Positions 26,636-35,777 of a stretch of DNA of 64,000 nucleotides are shown here, in pieces. The notes beneath the pieces were generated by a model. The model was given only the letters and a program-made list of their open reading frames with translations, had not been told where the DNA came from and ran no database searches. Position 1 is the first letter of the stretch, and each line of letters opens with the position of its first letter. The position numbers and the translations under genes are program-made. This DNA is from RAM1 sp041905405 (GTDB lineage: Bacteria; Pseudomonadota; Gammaproteobacteria; Burkholderiales; Burkholderiaceae_C): NCBI GenBank assembly GCA_041905405.1, contig JAYRLC010000016.1, forward strand, positions 15,562 to 79,561. The letters run 5' to 3'.

Positions 26636-27550
26636 TCAGCGGATCAGCGTGGACTTGCCGAACAGGCTGCCCACCAGGTCCACCGCCAGCAGCGCCGTGC
26701 GGTTGCGCGTGTCCATGGCCGGGTTGACCTCCACCACGTCCAGCGACCGCAGGCGGCCCGTGTCGGCGATCATTTCCATGCACAGCTGCATCTCCCGGTA
26801 GGTCGGCCCGCCCGGCACCGCGGTGCCCACGCCGGGCGCGTCGCCCGGGTCCAGGCAGTCCACGTCGAAGCTCACGTGCAGGTGGGTGTCCTCGTCCACG
26901 TCCTGCAGCACCTCGGTCATGGTGTTGCGCATGCCATGCTCGTCCAGGTGGCGCATGTCAAAGACCTGCAGGTTCAGGTCGCGGATGGCCCGGCGCTCGG
27001 CCGCATCGACCGACCGGATGCCCACGAAGTCGATGTCCCCTGCCCCCAGGGCCGCCTGGCGCCCGCTCCAGCCCATCAGCGCCTCGGGGCCATGGCCCAG
27101 CAGGCAGGACACGGGCATGCCATGCAAGTTGCCGGTTTCACTGGTGTCGGTGGTGTTGACGTCGCTGTGGGCGTCCAGCCAGATCACGCGCAGCGTCTTG
27201 CCCCGGGCGTGGCAGTGCCGTGCCACGGCGCTGATCGAACCGATGGCCAGGCTGTGGTCCCCGCCCATGAGCACCGGCACGGCCCCGGCACCCAGCGCCA
27301 GCGACACGGCATCGTCGACCACGCGGTTCCAGCCGACCACCTCGTCCAGGCCCCGTGCCGCATGCGCCACTGCGGCCGGCACGCAGCCCGGCGCGGGCGT
27401 GGGCAGATTGCCCCAGTCTTCCACCTCGGCGTCCTGCGCGCGCAGCGCCTGCGCCAGCCCGGCGACGCGCAGCGCATCCGGCCCCATGCGGCAGCCCGGC
27501 ACACTGGCGCCGACGTCCGCTGGCGCGCCGATCAGCACGACTCGGGTCAT
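26636..27550 (-). CDS. rocF: Arginase/agmatinase-family ureohydrolase, probably arginase
   Basis: 304-aa manganese enzyme that hydrolyses L-arginine to ornithine and urea. The binuclear metal ligands are visible: GGDHSLAIGSI, DAHSDVNT and SFDVDCLDPGDAPGVGT, and PGGPTYREM supplies the conserved glycine loop. The N-terminus LIGAPADVGASVPGCRMGPD matches RocF-type arginases better than agmatinases (SpeB). The ATG at 27550 has AAGGAG upstream. It lies 23 bp after topoisomerase IB, with no clear functional link. Confidence 0.88.
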   Translation of the reverse strand: MTRVVLIGAPADVGASVPGCRMGPDALRVAGLAQALRAQDAEVEDWGNLPTPAPGCVPAAVAHAARGLDEVVGWNRVVDDAVSLALGAGAVPVLMGGDHSLAIGSISAVARHCHARGKTLRVIWLDAHSDVNTTDTSETGNLHGMPVSCLLGHGPEALMGWSGRQAALGAGDIDFVGIRSVDAAERRAIRDLNLQVFDMRHLDEHGMRNTMTEVLQDVDEDTHLHVSFDVDCLDPGDAPGVGTAVPGGPTYREMQLCMEMIADTGRLRSLDVVEVNPAMDTRNRTALLAVDLVGSLFGKSTLIR

Positions 27551-27573
27551 GAATGCTCCTTGCAAGGGCGGAC

Positions 27574-28680
27574 TCAGGCCGCGATCACCGCATTGTTCCA
27601 CCCCTGCAGCAGCCGCGCGAGCCGCTGCTCGTCCTGGCGCAAACCGGCGGCGCCGCGGGGCAAGGTTTCGCGCGCCACGGCATCCAGCACGCCGCCTGCC
27701 CGGCCGATGTCACTGGCCGCCATCAAGGCCAGCGCGACGACATCCGGGTGGACATAGGACCGGCGGCACACGGCCGGGGTATTGCCCAGCGCCTGCGCCA
27801 CCTCGGCGAGCATCTGCCGCAGGGTAAACCGGGTGTCGCCGCGCGCCACCGCACGGGCGACGATCCGCAGCGCGTAGACGCTGGCGTGCCAGGTGCGGAA
27901 ATCCTTGGCGCTGACGTGCCGGTCCGGGCCGACGATGCCGCACAGGTAGTCGTTGACCTCGCCCGACGCCACGGCCCGCACGCGCCCGGATTCGTCGGCA
28001 TAGCGCAGCAGCTGTCGCCCGGGCAGTGCCAGGCATTTGCGGACTACGGCGGCGATATCGCGGTCGCGCACCTGCAGCCGGTGCGGCACGCCGCTCTTGC
28101 CGCGAAAGCTCAGCTCCAGCAGGTCGCCCTGCAGCCGCGCATGCCGGTTGCACAGGGTGGTGAGGCCATAAGAACCGTTCTCGCGCGCGTACTGGTCGTT
28201 GCCGATGCGACCCAGCGTCGTGTCCAGCAGCTTCACCACCGTGGCCAGCAAAGTCGTGCGCCCGTGTTCCCGCGGCGCCAGGTCGCATGCCGCACGGCGG
28301 CGGATGCGGGGCAGCAACACGGCCATCTGCGCCAGGCCGCCAAACTTCTCGGCGTCGCGTTCCTCGCGCCAGCGGGCGTGGTAGCGGTACTGCTTGCGGC
28401 CGCGCGCATCGATGCCGGTGGCCTGCAGGTGACCGTCCGGGCGCGGGCAAATCCACACATCGCGGTAAGCAGGCGGAATGGCCAGGCGGCGGATGCGTGT
28501 CAGCTCGGCGTCATCGCGCAGCGGCTTGCCATTGGCACGGCGGTAGGCAAACCCCCTGCCTCGGCGCAGGCGCTGGATGCCGGGCTGCGCGTCGCTGGTA
28601 TAGACCAGCCCGCCGGCCACGCGGCTGCCGGGGCGAGGCATGGGGGGACGGGACGGCGCATGAACGGCTTGGGCTTGCAT
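27574..28680 (-). CDS. DNA topoisomerase IB (poxvirus-like)
   Basis: 368-aa type IB topoisomerase that relaxes supercoils through a 3'-phosphotyrosine intermediate. The N-terminal domain contains RLAIPPAYRDVWICPRPDGH and ATGIDARGRKQYRYHARWRE. The catalytic domain contains TLCNRHARLQGDLLELSFRG, the histidine of TWHASVYAL and the catalytic tyrosine in CRRSYVHPDVV. The start at 28680 is preceded by TAGATT ending six bases upstream and no Shine-Dalgarno. Topoisomerase IB is an accessory enzyme in many Burkholderiales. Confidence 0.9.
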   Translation of the reverse strand: MQAQAVHAPSRPPMPRPGSRVAGGLVYTSDAQPGIQRLRRGRGFAYRRANGKPLRDDAELTRIRRLAIPPAYRDVWICPRPDGHLQATGIDARGRKQYRYHARWREERDAEKFGGLAQMAVLLPRIRRRAACDLAPREHGRTTLLATVVKLLDTTLGRIGNDQYARENGSYGLTTLCNRHARLQGDLLELSFRGKSGVPHRLQVRDRDIAAVVRKCLALPGRQLLRYADESGRVRAVASGEVNDYLCGIVGPDRHVSAKDFRTWHASVYALRIVARAVARGDTRFTLRQMLAEVAQALGNTPAVCRRSYVHPDVVALALMAASDIGRAGGVLDAVARETLPRGAAGLRQDEQRLARLLQGWNNAVIAA

Positions 28681-28775
28681 GCGGCCAATCTACGGTCACC
28701 GGCCTGCCGCGGGAATGCAGCGCGCGCCGACGCACCGTGTCGGACAAGGTCCCGTTTGGCCGGGGCGCGCGGGTT

Positions 28776-29210
28776 TCAGCCCTGCTCGCGGCCGTCCAGC
28801 AGCCGGCGCAGGCCTTCGGACTCGTGCAGGATGGCGGGCTCGGATTCCTCGTAGCCCTGCACGAGCCACTGGGCGGCTTCCTCGTCATCGGTGAAGACGC
28901 GCAGGCGCACGCCCAGTTGCCGGGCCGCACCCTCGCTGCGGCGCGTCAGCCGTTCGACGGGCACCACCGAGGCAATGCGGTACAGATGGGACAGGTTGCG
29001 GCCGACCAGCTCACCCAGAAACACCTGGTCCTCCGCAGGCAGCTCACCCTCCACACCGCGCAGGTCGAACAGCGCGCAGCGGTCCGACCAGAACAGCGTT
29101 TCGTTTTCAGCGACGCCAATGCCCTCCACGAAATCCGGAAGATAGGCCGCTCCCCGGAACTCGAAGCACACAAAGCCGGGGCGGCGGTTGATCTCGATGG
29201 TGAACGGCAT
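28776..29210 (-). CDS. Uncharacterised SpoIIAA/STAS-like small protein
   Basis: 144-aa soluble protein. The beginning FTIEINRRPGFVCFEFRGAA and the alternating strand-helix pattern with CALFDLRGVEGELPAED resemble the SpoIIAA-like (STAS/Sec14-type) proteins of proteobacteria. This is a weak, pattern-level match. AGGA precedes the ATG at 29210 and a GATAAA box lies further upstream. It stands alone between topoisomerase IB and the divergent DUF1003 gene. Confidence 0.6.
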   Translation of the reverse strand: MPFTIEINRRPGFVCFEFRGAAYLPDFVEGIGVAENETLFWSDRCALFDLRGVEGELPAEDQVFLGELVGRNLSHLYRIASVVPVERLTRRSEGAARQLGVRLRVFTDDEEAAQWLVQGYEESEPAILHESEGLRRLLDGREQG

Positions 29211-29362
29211 GGCGGTCCTGCATTTATCCGCGGAGTCTTGATGCTAGGGTGCTCGCCCGGAAAAAGCTGTGAAGTATTTACCAGTTTGGGCGCGCGTCCT
29301 ACACCCGGACGCGACGCACGCCACTGGAATATGTTGATTACTCCCTGGATCCTTCAAACGCC

Positions 29363-29929
29363 ATGAGAAACGATCCGCCATTGCCACCCGCCCCCGCGCG
29401 CCGTCGCACAGACGCCCCCACGGTGGACGAACTCACCCAGCAGAACGTGCAAGCAATGCGACGGCTGGAAGAATCGGCCCTGGCCAAGCGCAGCGTGGCC
29501 GACCACATGGCCGCCTTCGTCGCCCGTTTCGGGGGCAGCATGACGTTCGTGTGGGTTCATGCGGCGCTGTTCGCCAGCTGGATCGCCTTCAACACCTGGC
29601 CGGGCCTGCCGCATTTCGACCCGTATCCCTTCACCTTCCTCACGCTGGTGGTGTCGCTGGAGGCGATCTTCCTGTCCTCGTTCATCCTGATCAGCCAGAA
29701 CTACGAAATGCGCATCACCGAGCGGCGCAACCAGCTGGACCTGCAGATCAACCTGCTGTCCGAGCAGGAGAACACCAAGATGCTGCAGATGCTGGCGCGT
29801 ATCGCGCGCAAGGTCGGCGTTGACTGTGACGACGATCCCGAAATCAAGGCGCTGGAAAAAGCCACGCATCCCGACACGCTGGTCAGGCAGATCGAGAAAA
29901 CCTACCAGAAGGATGCCGCCCAGGCCTGA
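29363..29929 (+). CDS. DUF1003 domain membrane protein
   Basis: 188-aa protein. After a cytoplasmic N-terminus, GGSMTFVWVHAALFASWIAF and FTFLTLVVSLEAIFLSSFIL form two membrane helices, followed by ISQNYEMRITERRNQLDLQI and a coiled coil. This is the signature of DUF1003 proteins (COG4420), whose function is unknown. The 152-bp gap before it contains a GATAAA and other AT-rich motifs but no confident promoter. Confidence 0.88.
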   Translation: MRNDPPLPPAPARRRTDAPTVDELTQQNVQAMRRLEESALAKRSVADHMAAFVARFGGSMTFVWVHAALFASWIAFNTWPGLPHFDPYPFTFLTLVVSLEAIFLSSFILISQNYEMRITERRNQLDLQINLLSEQENTKMLQMLARIARKVGVDCDDDPEIKALEKATHPDTLVRQIEKTYQKDAAQA

Positions 29930-29931
29930 CC

Positions 29932-30204
29932 CTATTTGCCCCGGCGCGCCTTGTCGTATTTACGCCAGTACTGGAAGGGTTCCTCGTGCACCTCGATATC
30001 CAGTTCGGCCACCCGCTGCTGAAGCCGCTCCTGCACATCGGCCACAGCCTGGTTGTAGACCAGTGGAGCGATTTCCTCCAGAAAGAAGCCCAGCAGCCCG
30101 CCGGCGGCAATGTTGCCGATGGGCTCCTCCATGGAGTCGGCGAAGTAGCGCTGGATGGACGCGATCGCCTCGGCGCGCGCGTCCTTGGGAATGTCGATGC
30201 TCAT
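29932..30204 (-). CDS. DUF2164 family small protein
   Basis: 90-aa protein with SIDIPKDARAEAIASIQRYF, then MEEPIGNIAAGGLLGFFLEE and YNQAVADVQERL, which match the short DUF2164 family of unknown function. No signal peptide or clear transmembrane helix. The ATG at 30204 follows GATACT by six bases and lacks a Shine-Dalgarno. It ends 2 bp from the convergent DUF1003 stop. Confidence 0.85.
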   Translation of the reverse strand: MSIDIPKDARAEAIASIQRYFADSMEEPIGNIAAGGLLGFFLEEIAPLVYNQAVADVQERLQQRVAELDIEVHEEPFQYWRKYDKARRGK

Positions 30205-30214
30205 GCCCCGAGTA

Positions 30215-31042
30215 TCACTGCACGCTGCCCCGGTAGGCATGCCAGCTTGCGTGGCCCAGCAGCGGTCCCGCAAGCAGCACGCCCGCCGCCCAGGGCAGCG
30301 CCATGGCCGCCAGCAGCAGCGACACGATGAGCGCCGCCCACAGCAGCATCACGCCGGGATGGCCCAGCACCGCCTGGAAGCTGGTGAGCCCGGCCGTGAT
30401 GGCGTCCGTGTCGCAGTCCAGGATCATGGGGATGGATACGGCGCAGGTGGCGTAGACCAGCGCCGCGAACGCGCCCCCCACCACGGCGTAGACCGCCACG
30501 AACTCCCAGTTCTCCGGGTTGAACACGGCCTGCACCACACCCGTGGTGGACGGCATGCCGGTGTTGAAGAACACCGCGAACACCACGAGCGACGCCCGTC
30601 CCCACAACAGTTCCAGCACTACCAGGACCAGGACCAGCATGCCCATGCTGCCCAGATGCCGGTCCCAGCAGGTCAGCGACGCGCCCAGGTCCTGCGGCAG
30701 CCCTTCGGCCCGCCGCCGGCTGGCTTCGTACAACCCCATGGCCAGGAAGGGGCCGACCAGAAAGCAGCCCGACACAAACGACATGGTGTATTCGGGCAGA
30801 TTGCGGAACACGGCGCCCAGCACCAGGGCCATGAACCAGAAGCACACGCCGAAGACCAGCGACACCGGCCAGGCCGCCCGCAGGTCGCGGCCGCCAGCGG
30901 CCAGCCACAGGAAAGGGTCACGCCAGCGCAGTGCGCGCAGTTGTACCGGCTGGCGGCTGGCTTGCGCGTTGGCCGCGGCGTCAGGCGGCCCATCCGCCGA
31001 AGTATTGGGTTGCGGCGGGGTGGGGTCGCTGGCGGCTGTCAT
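30215..31042 (-). CDS. DUF2189 domain multi-pass membrane protein
   Basis: 275-aa integral membrane protein. A proline/alanine-rich cytoplasmic tail (residues 1-45) precedes LRWRDPFLWLAAGGRDL and about six helices. VSGCFLVGPFLAMGLYEASR is the hallmark of DUF2189, a family of unknown function often annotated as cytochrome c oxidase subunit I-like. The ATG at 31042 is chosen over much longer in-frame sequence that overlaps the GNAT and purL genes. It ends 10 bp from the DUF2164 start and may share its transcript. Confidence 0.82.
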   Translation of the reverse strand: MTAASDPTPPQPNTSADGPPDAAANAQASRQPVQLRALRWRDPFLWLAAGGRDLRAAWPVSLVFGVCFWFMALVLGAVFRNLPEYTMSFVSGCFLVGPFLAMGLYEASRRRAEGLPQDLGASLTCWDRHLGSMGMLVLVLVVLELLWGRASLVVFAVFFNTGMPSTTGVVQAVFNPENWEFVAVYAVVGGAFAALVYATCAVSIPMILDCDTDAITAGLTSFQAVLGHPGVMLLWAALIVSLLLAAMALPWAAGVLLAGPLLGHASWHAYRGSVQ

Positions 31043-31095
31043 GGCGGGGCTGTCGTTGTGGTTCTGTCCCCATCTTGCATGCCCACCGCGTTCCG

Positions 31096-31653
31096 TCAAT
31101 CCGGTGTTGCCTGCGTGGCTGGCGGCGCCGGCCCCCGGACGTCGCAGATCATGTGAACCTTGTCCACAAAGCCCTCCCCCACCGACACGGCGCGCGGCTC
31201 CACGCCCCAGGCCCTGAAGCCGCAGCGCTCGTACAGCCGCTGGGCGGCCAGGTTGCCCTGGGTGACGGTCAGCAGCACCTGCCGGACACCGTCGCGTTGT
31301 CGAGCCTGGTCGAGCGCGGCCAGCACCAGCTGGCGCCCCAGGCCCGCGCCCCGCTGCGCCTCGCGCACATACATGCCGAACAGCACGGCCTTGTGGCGGG
31401 CCTTCTCGCGCCCGTCGAAGTTCAGGCCCGCCACGCCCAGCAGGCTGCCGTCCGGTCCCACCGAGCCCAGCACGAGTTCGGCCGCATCCGGCGCCTGTGA
31501 CAGGCGTGCCGCCCACCAGCTGGCGGGCAGCGATTCACGCTCGGCCACGCTGGACGTGAACGCGTCGGGATGCAGCGCATAGGCCTGAAGCATCAGGCTG
31601 CGGTAGGCCGTGGCATCGCCAGGCTGCAGGCGACGCACGGACACAGCGGTCAA
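31096..31653 (-). CDS. GNAT family N-acetyltransferase
   Basis: About 185-aa acetyltransferase of the GCN5 superfamily. The acetyl-CoA loop is REAQRGAGLGRQLVLAAL, and QGNLAAQRLYERCGFRAWG is the canonical last motif. Substrate unknown. No ATG fits. A TTG at 31653 overlaps the purL stop (TTGA), and a GTG at 31644 would shorten it by three residues. Coupling to purL is positional only and is probably not functional. Confidence 0.82.
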   Translation of the reverse strand: MTAVSVRRLQPGDATAYRSLMLQAYALHPDAFTSSVAERESLPASWWAARLSQAPDAAELVLGSVGPDGSLLGVAGLNFDGREKARHKAVLFGMYVREAQRGAGLGRQLVLAALDQARQRDGVRQVLLTVTQGNLAAQRLYERCGFRAWGVEPRAVSVGEGFVDKVHMICDVRGPAPPATQATPD

Positions 31654-34600
31654 CCCACCCAGCGGCGGGCGTTGTGCCACAGCTGCATCCAGGGGCTGAA
31701 TGCGCTTTTGTCGCCGGACGTCCAGCTCATCTGGATGTTGCGGAACACCCGCTCGGGATGCGGCATGAGCGCCGTGAAGCGGCCGTCGGCCGTGGTGACG
31801 GACGTGAGGCCGCCGGGGCTGCCGTTCGGGTTGAACGGATACGCCTCGGTCGGCGCGCCGGTGTTGTCCACGTAGCGCATGGCGGCGATCACCCTGGACG
31901 CATCGCCGCGGTACGCGAAGTTGGCATAGCCCTCGCCGTGCGCCACGGCGATCGGCAGGCGCGCGCCGGCCATGCCGGCGAAGAACAGGCTGGGTGATTC
32001 CAGCACCTCCACCATGGACAGGCGCGCCTCGAATCGCTCGCTGCGGTTGGTGGTGAAACGCGGCCAGGCTTCGGCGCCCGGAATGATGTCGGCCAGTTCG
32101 GCGAACATCTGGCAGCCGTTGCACACGCCCAGGCCGAAGGTGTCGGTGCGGCCGAAGAACGCCTTGAACTGGTCGGCCAGCACCGGATTGAAGGTGATGC
32201 TGCGCGCCCAGCCAATGCCCGCGCCCAGCGTGTCGCCATAGCTGAAGCCGCCGCAGGCCACCACGCCCTTGAAGTCGGCCAGCCTAGCGCGGCCGGTCTG
32301 CAGGTCGGTCATGTGCACGTCGAACGCGTCGAAGCCGGCCTCGGTGAAGGTGTAGGCCATTTCGACGTGGGAGTTCACGCCCTGCTCGCGGAGGATGGCG
32401 ACTTTGGGGCGGGCTGTCAGGACTGCCGGGGCGCGCTGGCCCTCACCCCTGCCCTCTCCCAGGGGGAGAGGGAGGAAGACGTGGAGGCCGGGGTCGGCTG
32501 GGTTGCCGGCGGCCGCGTGCTCGGCATCGGCGCCAGCGGGGTTGTCGCGCTGCTGGCAGATCTTCCAGCTCACGCTGTCCCACACCTGGTGCAGGTCGGA
32601 CAGTTTGGCGCTGAAGACGGATTTGGTGTCGCGCCAGACCTGAACTTCGCCCTTGCCTACGTCCATTGCCGATGACTGAGGACGCGTCTTGCCGACAAAG
32701 TGGCTGAACGCGCTCAGGCCGTGTTCACGCAGCGTCTGCATGACCTCGTTGCGCTCGCCCGTGCGCACCTGCAGCAGCACGCCCAGCTCTTCGCTGAACA
32801 GGGCGCGCAGGGTCAGTTCCTCGCGGCGGGCGCCGACCTGGCCGGCCCAGTTCTTGGCGTCGCCGGTGTCCATGCGGCTGTCGTTGATACCGTCGCCTTC
32901 CACGACCAGCATGTCCACGTTCAGCGCCACGCCAACATGACCCGCAAAGGCCATTTCGCAGGCTGCGGCAAACAGGCCGCCGTCACTGCGGTCGTGGTAG
33001 GCCAGGATCTGCCCCTTGGCACGCAGGGCATTGACGGCGTTGACCAGGTTGATCAGGTCCTGCGGCTGGTCCAGGTCCGGCACGCCGGCAGCGTCGGTGC
33101 AGCCCACCTGGTTGAGTACCTGCTCCAGAATGCTGCCGCCCATGCGGTTCTTGCCACGGCCCAGGTCCACCAGCACCAGCGTGGTGTCGGGCTCGGCGGC
33201 GTCCAGCTGGGGCGTGAGCGTGCCGCGCACGTCGGCCAGCGTGGCAAAGGCGCTGACGATCAGGCTGACGGGGGACGTCACCTTCTTCTTTTGATCTCCG
33301 TCCGCCCATTGCGTGCGCATGGAAAGGCTGTCCTTGCCCACCGGCACGCTGATGTTCAGGGCCGGGCACAGTTCCATGCCGACGGCGCGAACCGTCTCAT
33401 ACAGCGCGGCGTCTTCGCCGGGCTCGCCGCAGGCCGCCATCCAGTTGGCGGACAGTTTGACGCGAGGCAGTTCGATCGGCGCAGCCAGCAGATTGGTCAG
33501 CGCCTCGGCCACGGCCATGCGGCCGGACGCGGGGGCGTTGATGGCCGCCAGCGGCGTGCGCTCGCCCATGCTCATGGCTTCTCCGGCGAAGCCGGTGTAG
33601 TCGGCCAGCGTGACGGCGCAGTCGGCCACTGGCACCTGCCACGGCCCCACCATCTGGTCCCGGTGCGACAGGCCGCCGACGGTGCGGTCGCCAATGGTGA
33701 CCAGAAAGCGTTTGGACGCCACGGTGGCATGGCTCAGGATGGCGATCGCCGCGTCCTGCAGCTTCACGCCGGTCAGGTCGAGGGGCTTGAACTTGCGCGT
33801 CACCGTCTTGACATCGCGGTGCATCTTGGGCGGCTTGCCCAGCAGCACGTCCATGGGCATGTCGACCGGGCTCTCATTGCCCTGGTCGGCCAGGACCAGT
33901 TGGCGCTCTTCGGTCGCCACGCCCACCACGGCGAAGGGGCAACGCTCGCGCTCACAGAAGCTGCGGAACTGCTCCAGCGATTCCGGCGCAATCGCCATGA
34001 CGTAGCGCTCCTGGCTTTCGTTGGACCAGATTTCCTTGGGCGCCAGGCCGGATTCTTCCAGCGGCACGGCACGCAGATCGAACCGCGCGCCGCGACCGGC
34101 GTCGTTGGTCAGTTCGGGGAAGGCATTGGACAGGCCGCCCGCGCCCACGTCGTGGATCGCCAGGATCGGATTTTTGTCGCCCTGCGACCAGCAGTGGTTG
34201 ATGACCTCCTGCGCTCGGCGCTCGATCTCGGGGTTGCCGCGCTGCACCGAGTCAAAGTCCAGCTCGGCCGCGTTCGCGCCCGTGGCCATGGAGCTGGCCG
34301 CGCCCCCGCCCATGCCGATGCGCATGCCGGGGCCGCCCAGCTGGATCAGCAGCGTGCCGGCCGGGAACTCGATCTTCTTCGTCTGCGTCGCGTCGATGCT
34401 GCCCAGCCCGCCCGCGATCATGATGGGCTTGTGGTAGCCGCGGCGGATGCTGTCGGCATCACTGGTGATGGTCTGCTCGTACTCACGGAAGTAGCCCAGC
34501 AGGTTGGGCCGGCCGAACTCGTTGTTGAACGCGGCGCCGCCCAGCGGGCCTTCGGTCATGATCTGCAGGGGGCTCGCGATATGTTCGGGTTTGCCGAACA

Positions 34601-35663
34601 CGTCGCCCACCTGCTCGGGCCAAAGCCTGGACACCGTGAAACCCGTCAACCCCGCCTTGGGCCGCGAGCCCCGGCCGGTGGCGCCCTCGTCGCGGATCTC
34701 GCCGCCCGCGCCCGTGCTGGCGCCCGGGAACGGGCTGATGGCCGTGGGGTGGTTGTGGGTTTCGACCTTCATCAGCACGTGGTGCGTGGCCGGGGTCTTG
34801 CCGTACTGCTGGCCTGCGCCGGGCCAGAAACGCGTGACATCCGAGCCTTCCATGATGGACGCGTTGTCCGAGTACGCCACCACGGTGTGCTGCGGGCTGG
34901 TCTGGTGGGTGTGGCGGATCATGCCGAACATGCTCTTGTCCTGGGCTACACCGTCGATGGTGAACGCAGCGTTGAAGATCTTGTGCCGGCAGTGCTCGCT
35001 GTTGGCCTGCGCGAACATCATGAGTTCCACGTCGGTCGGGTTGCGCTTCAGGCCCTTGAAGGCATTCACCAGGTAGTCGATCTCGTCGTCGGCCAGCGCC
35101 AGGCCGAACTGCGTATTGGCCTGCTCCAGCGCCGGACGGCCGCCGCCCAGCACGTCCACGTGCTCCATGGGCGCGGGCTGCAGTTCGGTGAACAGGTTCA
35201 GCGCCAGCGCGCGGTCGAACATGGCGCTTTCGGTCATGCGGTCGTGCAGCAGGGCCGCCAACCCGGCGCGCTGCGCGTCGCTGAGCGTCCCGCCGCCCAA
35301 CAGGCCGGACTTGACCGTCAGGCGGTATTCGGTGATGCGTTCCACGCGCTTGAGCGCGATGCCGCAGTTGTGGGCAATGTCGGTGGCCTTGCTGGCCCAG
35401 GGCGACACGGTGCCGAAACGCGGGGTGACGACGATCAGTTCGCCGTCGGTGGGGCCGGTATAAGGGTCGCCATACACCAGCAGCGAGGCCAACTGCGCCT
35501 TGTCGGCTGCGGCCGGCGGCGCGTCGCTGGCCACCAGATGCACGTAGCGCGCCGCGATGCCGGTGATCCGGTCATGGATGGCCTGCAGGCGCGGAAGGAG
35601 TTGCTGGACGCGGAAGCTGCTGAGGGCATTGCCGCCCTCGAACTGGGTGATGTGCAGGGTCAC
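31650..35663 (-). CDS. purL: Phosphoribosylformylglycinamidine synthase PurL (large, single-chain)
   Basis: 1337-aa purine biosynthesis enzyme that converts FGAR to FGAM with glutamine and ATP. It has an N-terminal PurS-like domain, two PurM-like ATPase halves (NSEHCRHKIFNAAF, ETHNHPTAISPFPGASTGAG, KDSLSMRT) and a C-terminal class I glutaminase. The nucleophile is in GLGVCNGCQMFAEL and the histidine in MPHPERVFRNIQ. The start is a GTG at 35663 with AAGG upstream. Around residue 1065 an extra linker (VFLPLPLGEGRGEGQ) is encoded by a palindromic repeat. It is divergent from map. Confidence 0.95.
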   Translation of the reverse strand: MTLHITQFEGGNALSSFRVQQLLPRLQAIHDRITGIAARYVHLVASDAPPAAADKAQLASLLVYGDPYTGPTDGELIVVTPRFGTVSPWASKATDIAHNCGIALKRVERITEYRLTVKSGLLGGGTLSDAQRAGLAALLHDRMTESAMFDRALALNLFTELQPAPMEHVDVLGGGRPALEQANTQFGLALADDEIDYLVNAFKGLKRNPTDVELMMFAQANSEHCRHKIFNAAFTIDGVAQDKSMFGMIRHTHQTSPQHTVVAYSDNASIMEGSDVTRFWPGAGQQYGKTPATHHVLMKVETHNHPTAISPFPGASTGAGGEIRDEGATGRGSRPKAGLTGFTVSRLWPEQVGDVFGKPEHIASPLQIMTEGPLGGAAFNNEFGRPNLLGYFREYEQTITSDADSIRRGYHKPIMIAGGLGSIDATQTKKIEFPAGTLLIQLGGPGMRIGMGGGAASSMATGANAAELDFDSVQRGNPEIERRAQEVINHCWSQGDKNPILAIHDVGAGGLSNAFPELTNDAGRGARFDLRAVPLEESGLAPKEIWSNESQERYVMAIAPESLEQFRSFCERERCPFAVVGVATEERQLVLADQGNESPVDMPMDVLLGKPPKMHRDVKTVTRKFKPLDLTGVKLQDAAIAILSHATVASKRFLVTIGDRTVGGLSHRDQMVGPWQVPVADCAVTLADYTGFAGEAMSMGERTPLAAINAPASGRMAVAEALTNLLAAPIELPRVKLSANWMAACGEPGEDAALYETVRAVGMELCPALNISVPVGKDSLSMRTQWADGDQKKKVTSPVSLIVSAFATLADVRGTLTPQLDAAEPDTTLVLVDLGRGKNRMGGSILEQVLNQVGCTDAAGVPDLDQPQDLINLVNAVNALRAKGQILAYHDRSDGGLFAAACEMAFAGHVGVALNVDMLVVEGDGINDSRMDTGDAKNWAGQVGARREELTLRALFSEELGVLLQVRTGERNEVMQTLREHGLSAFSHFVGKTRPQSSAMDVGKGEVQVWRDTKSVFSAKLSDLHQVWDSVSWKICQQRDNPAGADAEHAAAGNPADPGLHVFLPLPLGEGRGEGQRAPAVLTARPKVAILREQGVNSHVEMAYTFTEAGFDAFDVHMTDLQTGRARLADFKGVVACGGFSYGDTLGAGIGWARSITFNPVLADQFKAFFGRTDTFGLGVCNGCQMFAELADIIPGAEAWPRFTTNRSERFEARLSMVEVLESPSLFFAGMAGARLPIAVAHGEGYANFAYRGDASRVIAAMRYVDNTGAPTEAYPFNPNGSPGGLTSVTTADGRFTALMPHPERVFRNIQMSWTSGDKSAFSPWMQLWHNARRWVG
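32437..32480. repeat. Palindromic GGGAGAGGG-type repeat inside purL
   Basis: Perfect 9-bp arms CCCTCTCCC (32452-32460) and GGGAGAGGG (32464-32472) around a 3-base centre, preceded by CCTCACCCC. It encodes PLPLGEGRGEG on the minus strand. This peptide and its DNA form are, to my knowledge, a widespread intergenic repeat in beta- and gamma-proteobacteria. It lies in the linker before the glutaminase domain and keeps the frame open. Confidence 0.65.
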
Positions 35664-35764
35664 GTGGTGGCCTTGATGGGGTCTGGGAGCCGGTGCGAAG
35701 CCGCGCTGAATGGGCGGCTCCGTGGAAACCCTGAATTCTACCTGCGGGGACTTTCATGCTCGGG

Positions 35765-35777
35765 GATAATTGAGACC
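35765..35777 (+). promoter_or_regulatory. -10-like GATAAT abutting the map start
   Basis: GATAAT at 35765-35770 ends seven bases before the map ATG, with no Shine-Dalgarno. A transcription start six to seven bases downstream would be at or one base before the A of ATG. Confidence 0.45.

Noticed and set aside
32700..35770. The first part of a 1300-codon plus-strand frame running into map
   Set aside because: It is antisense to purL; only the last 274 codons correspond to a real protein (methionine aminopeptidase) with a good start at 35778.
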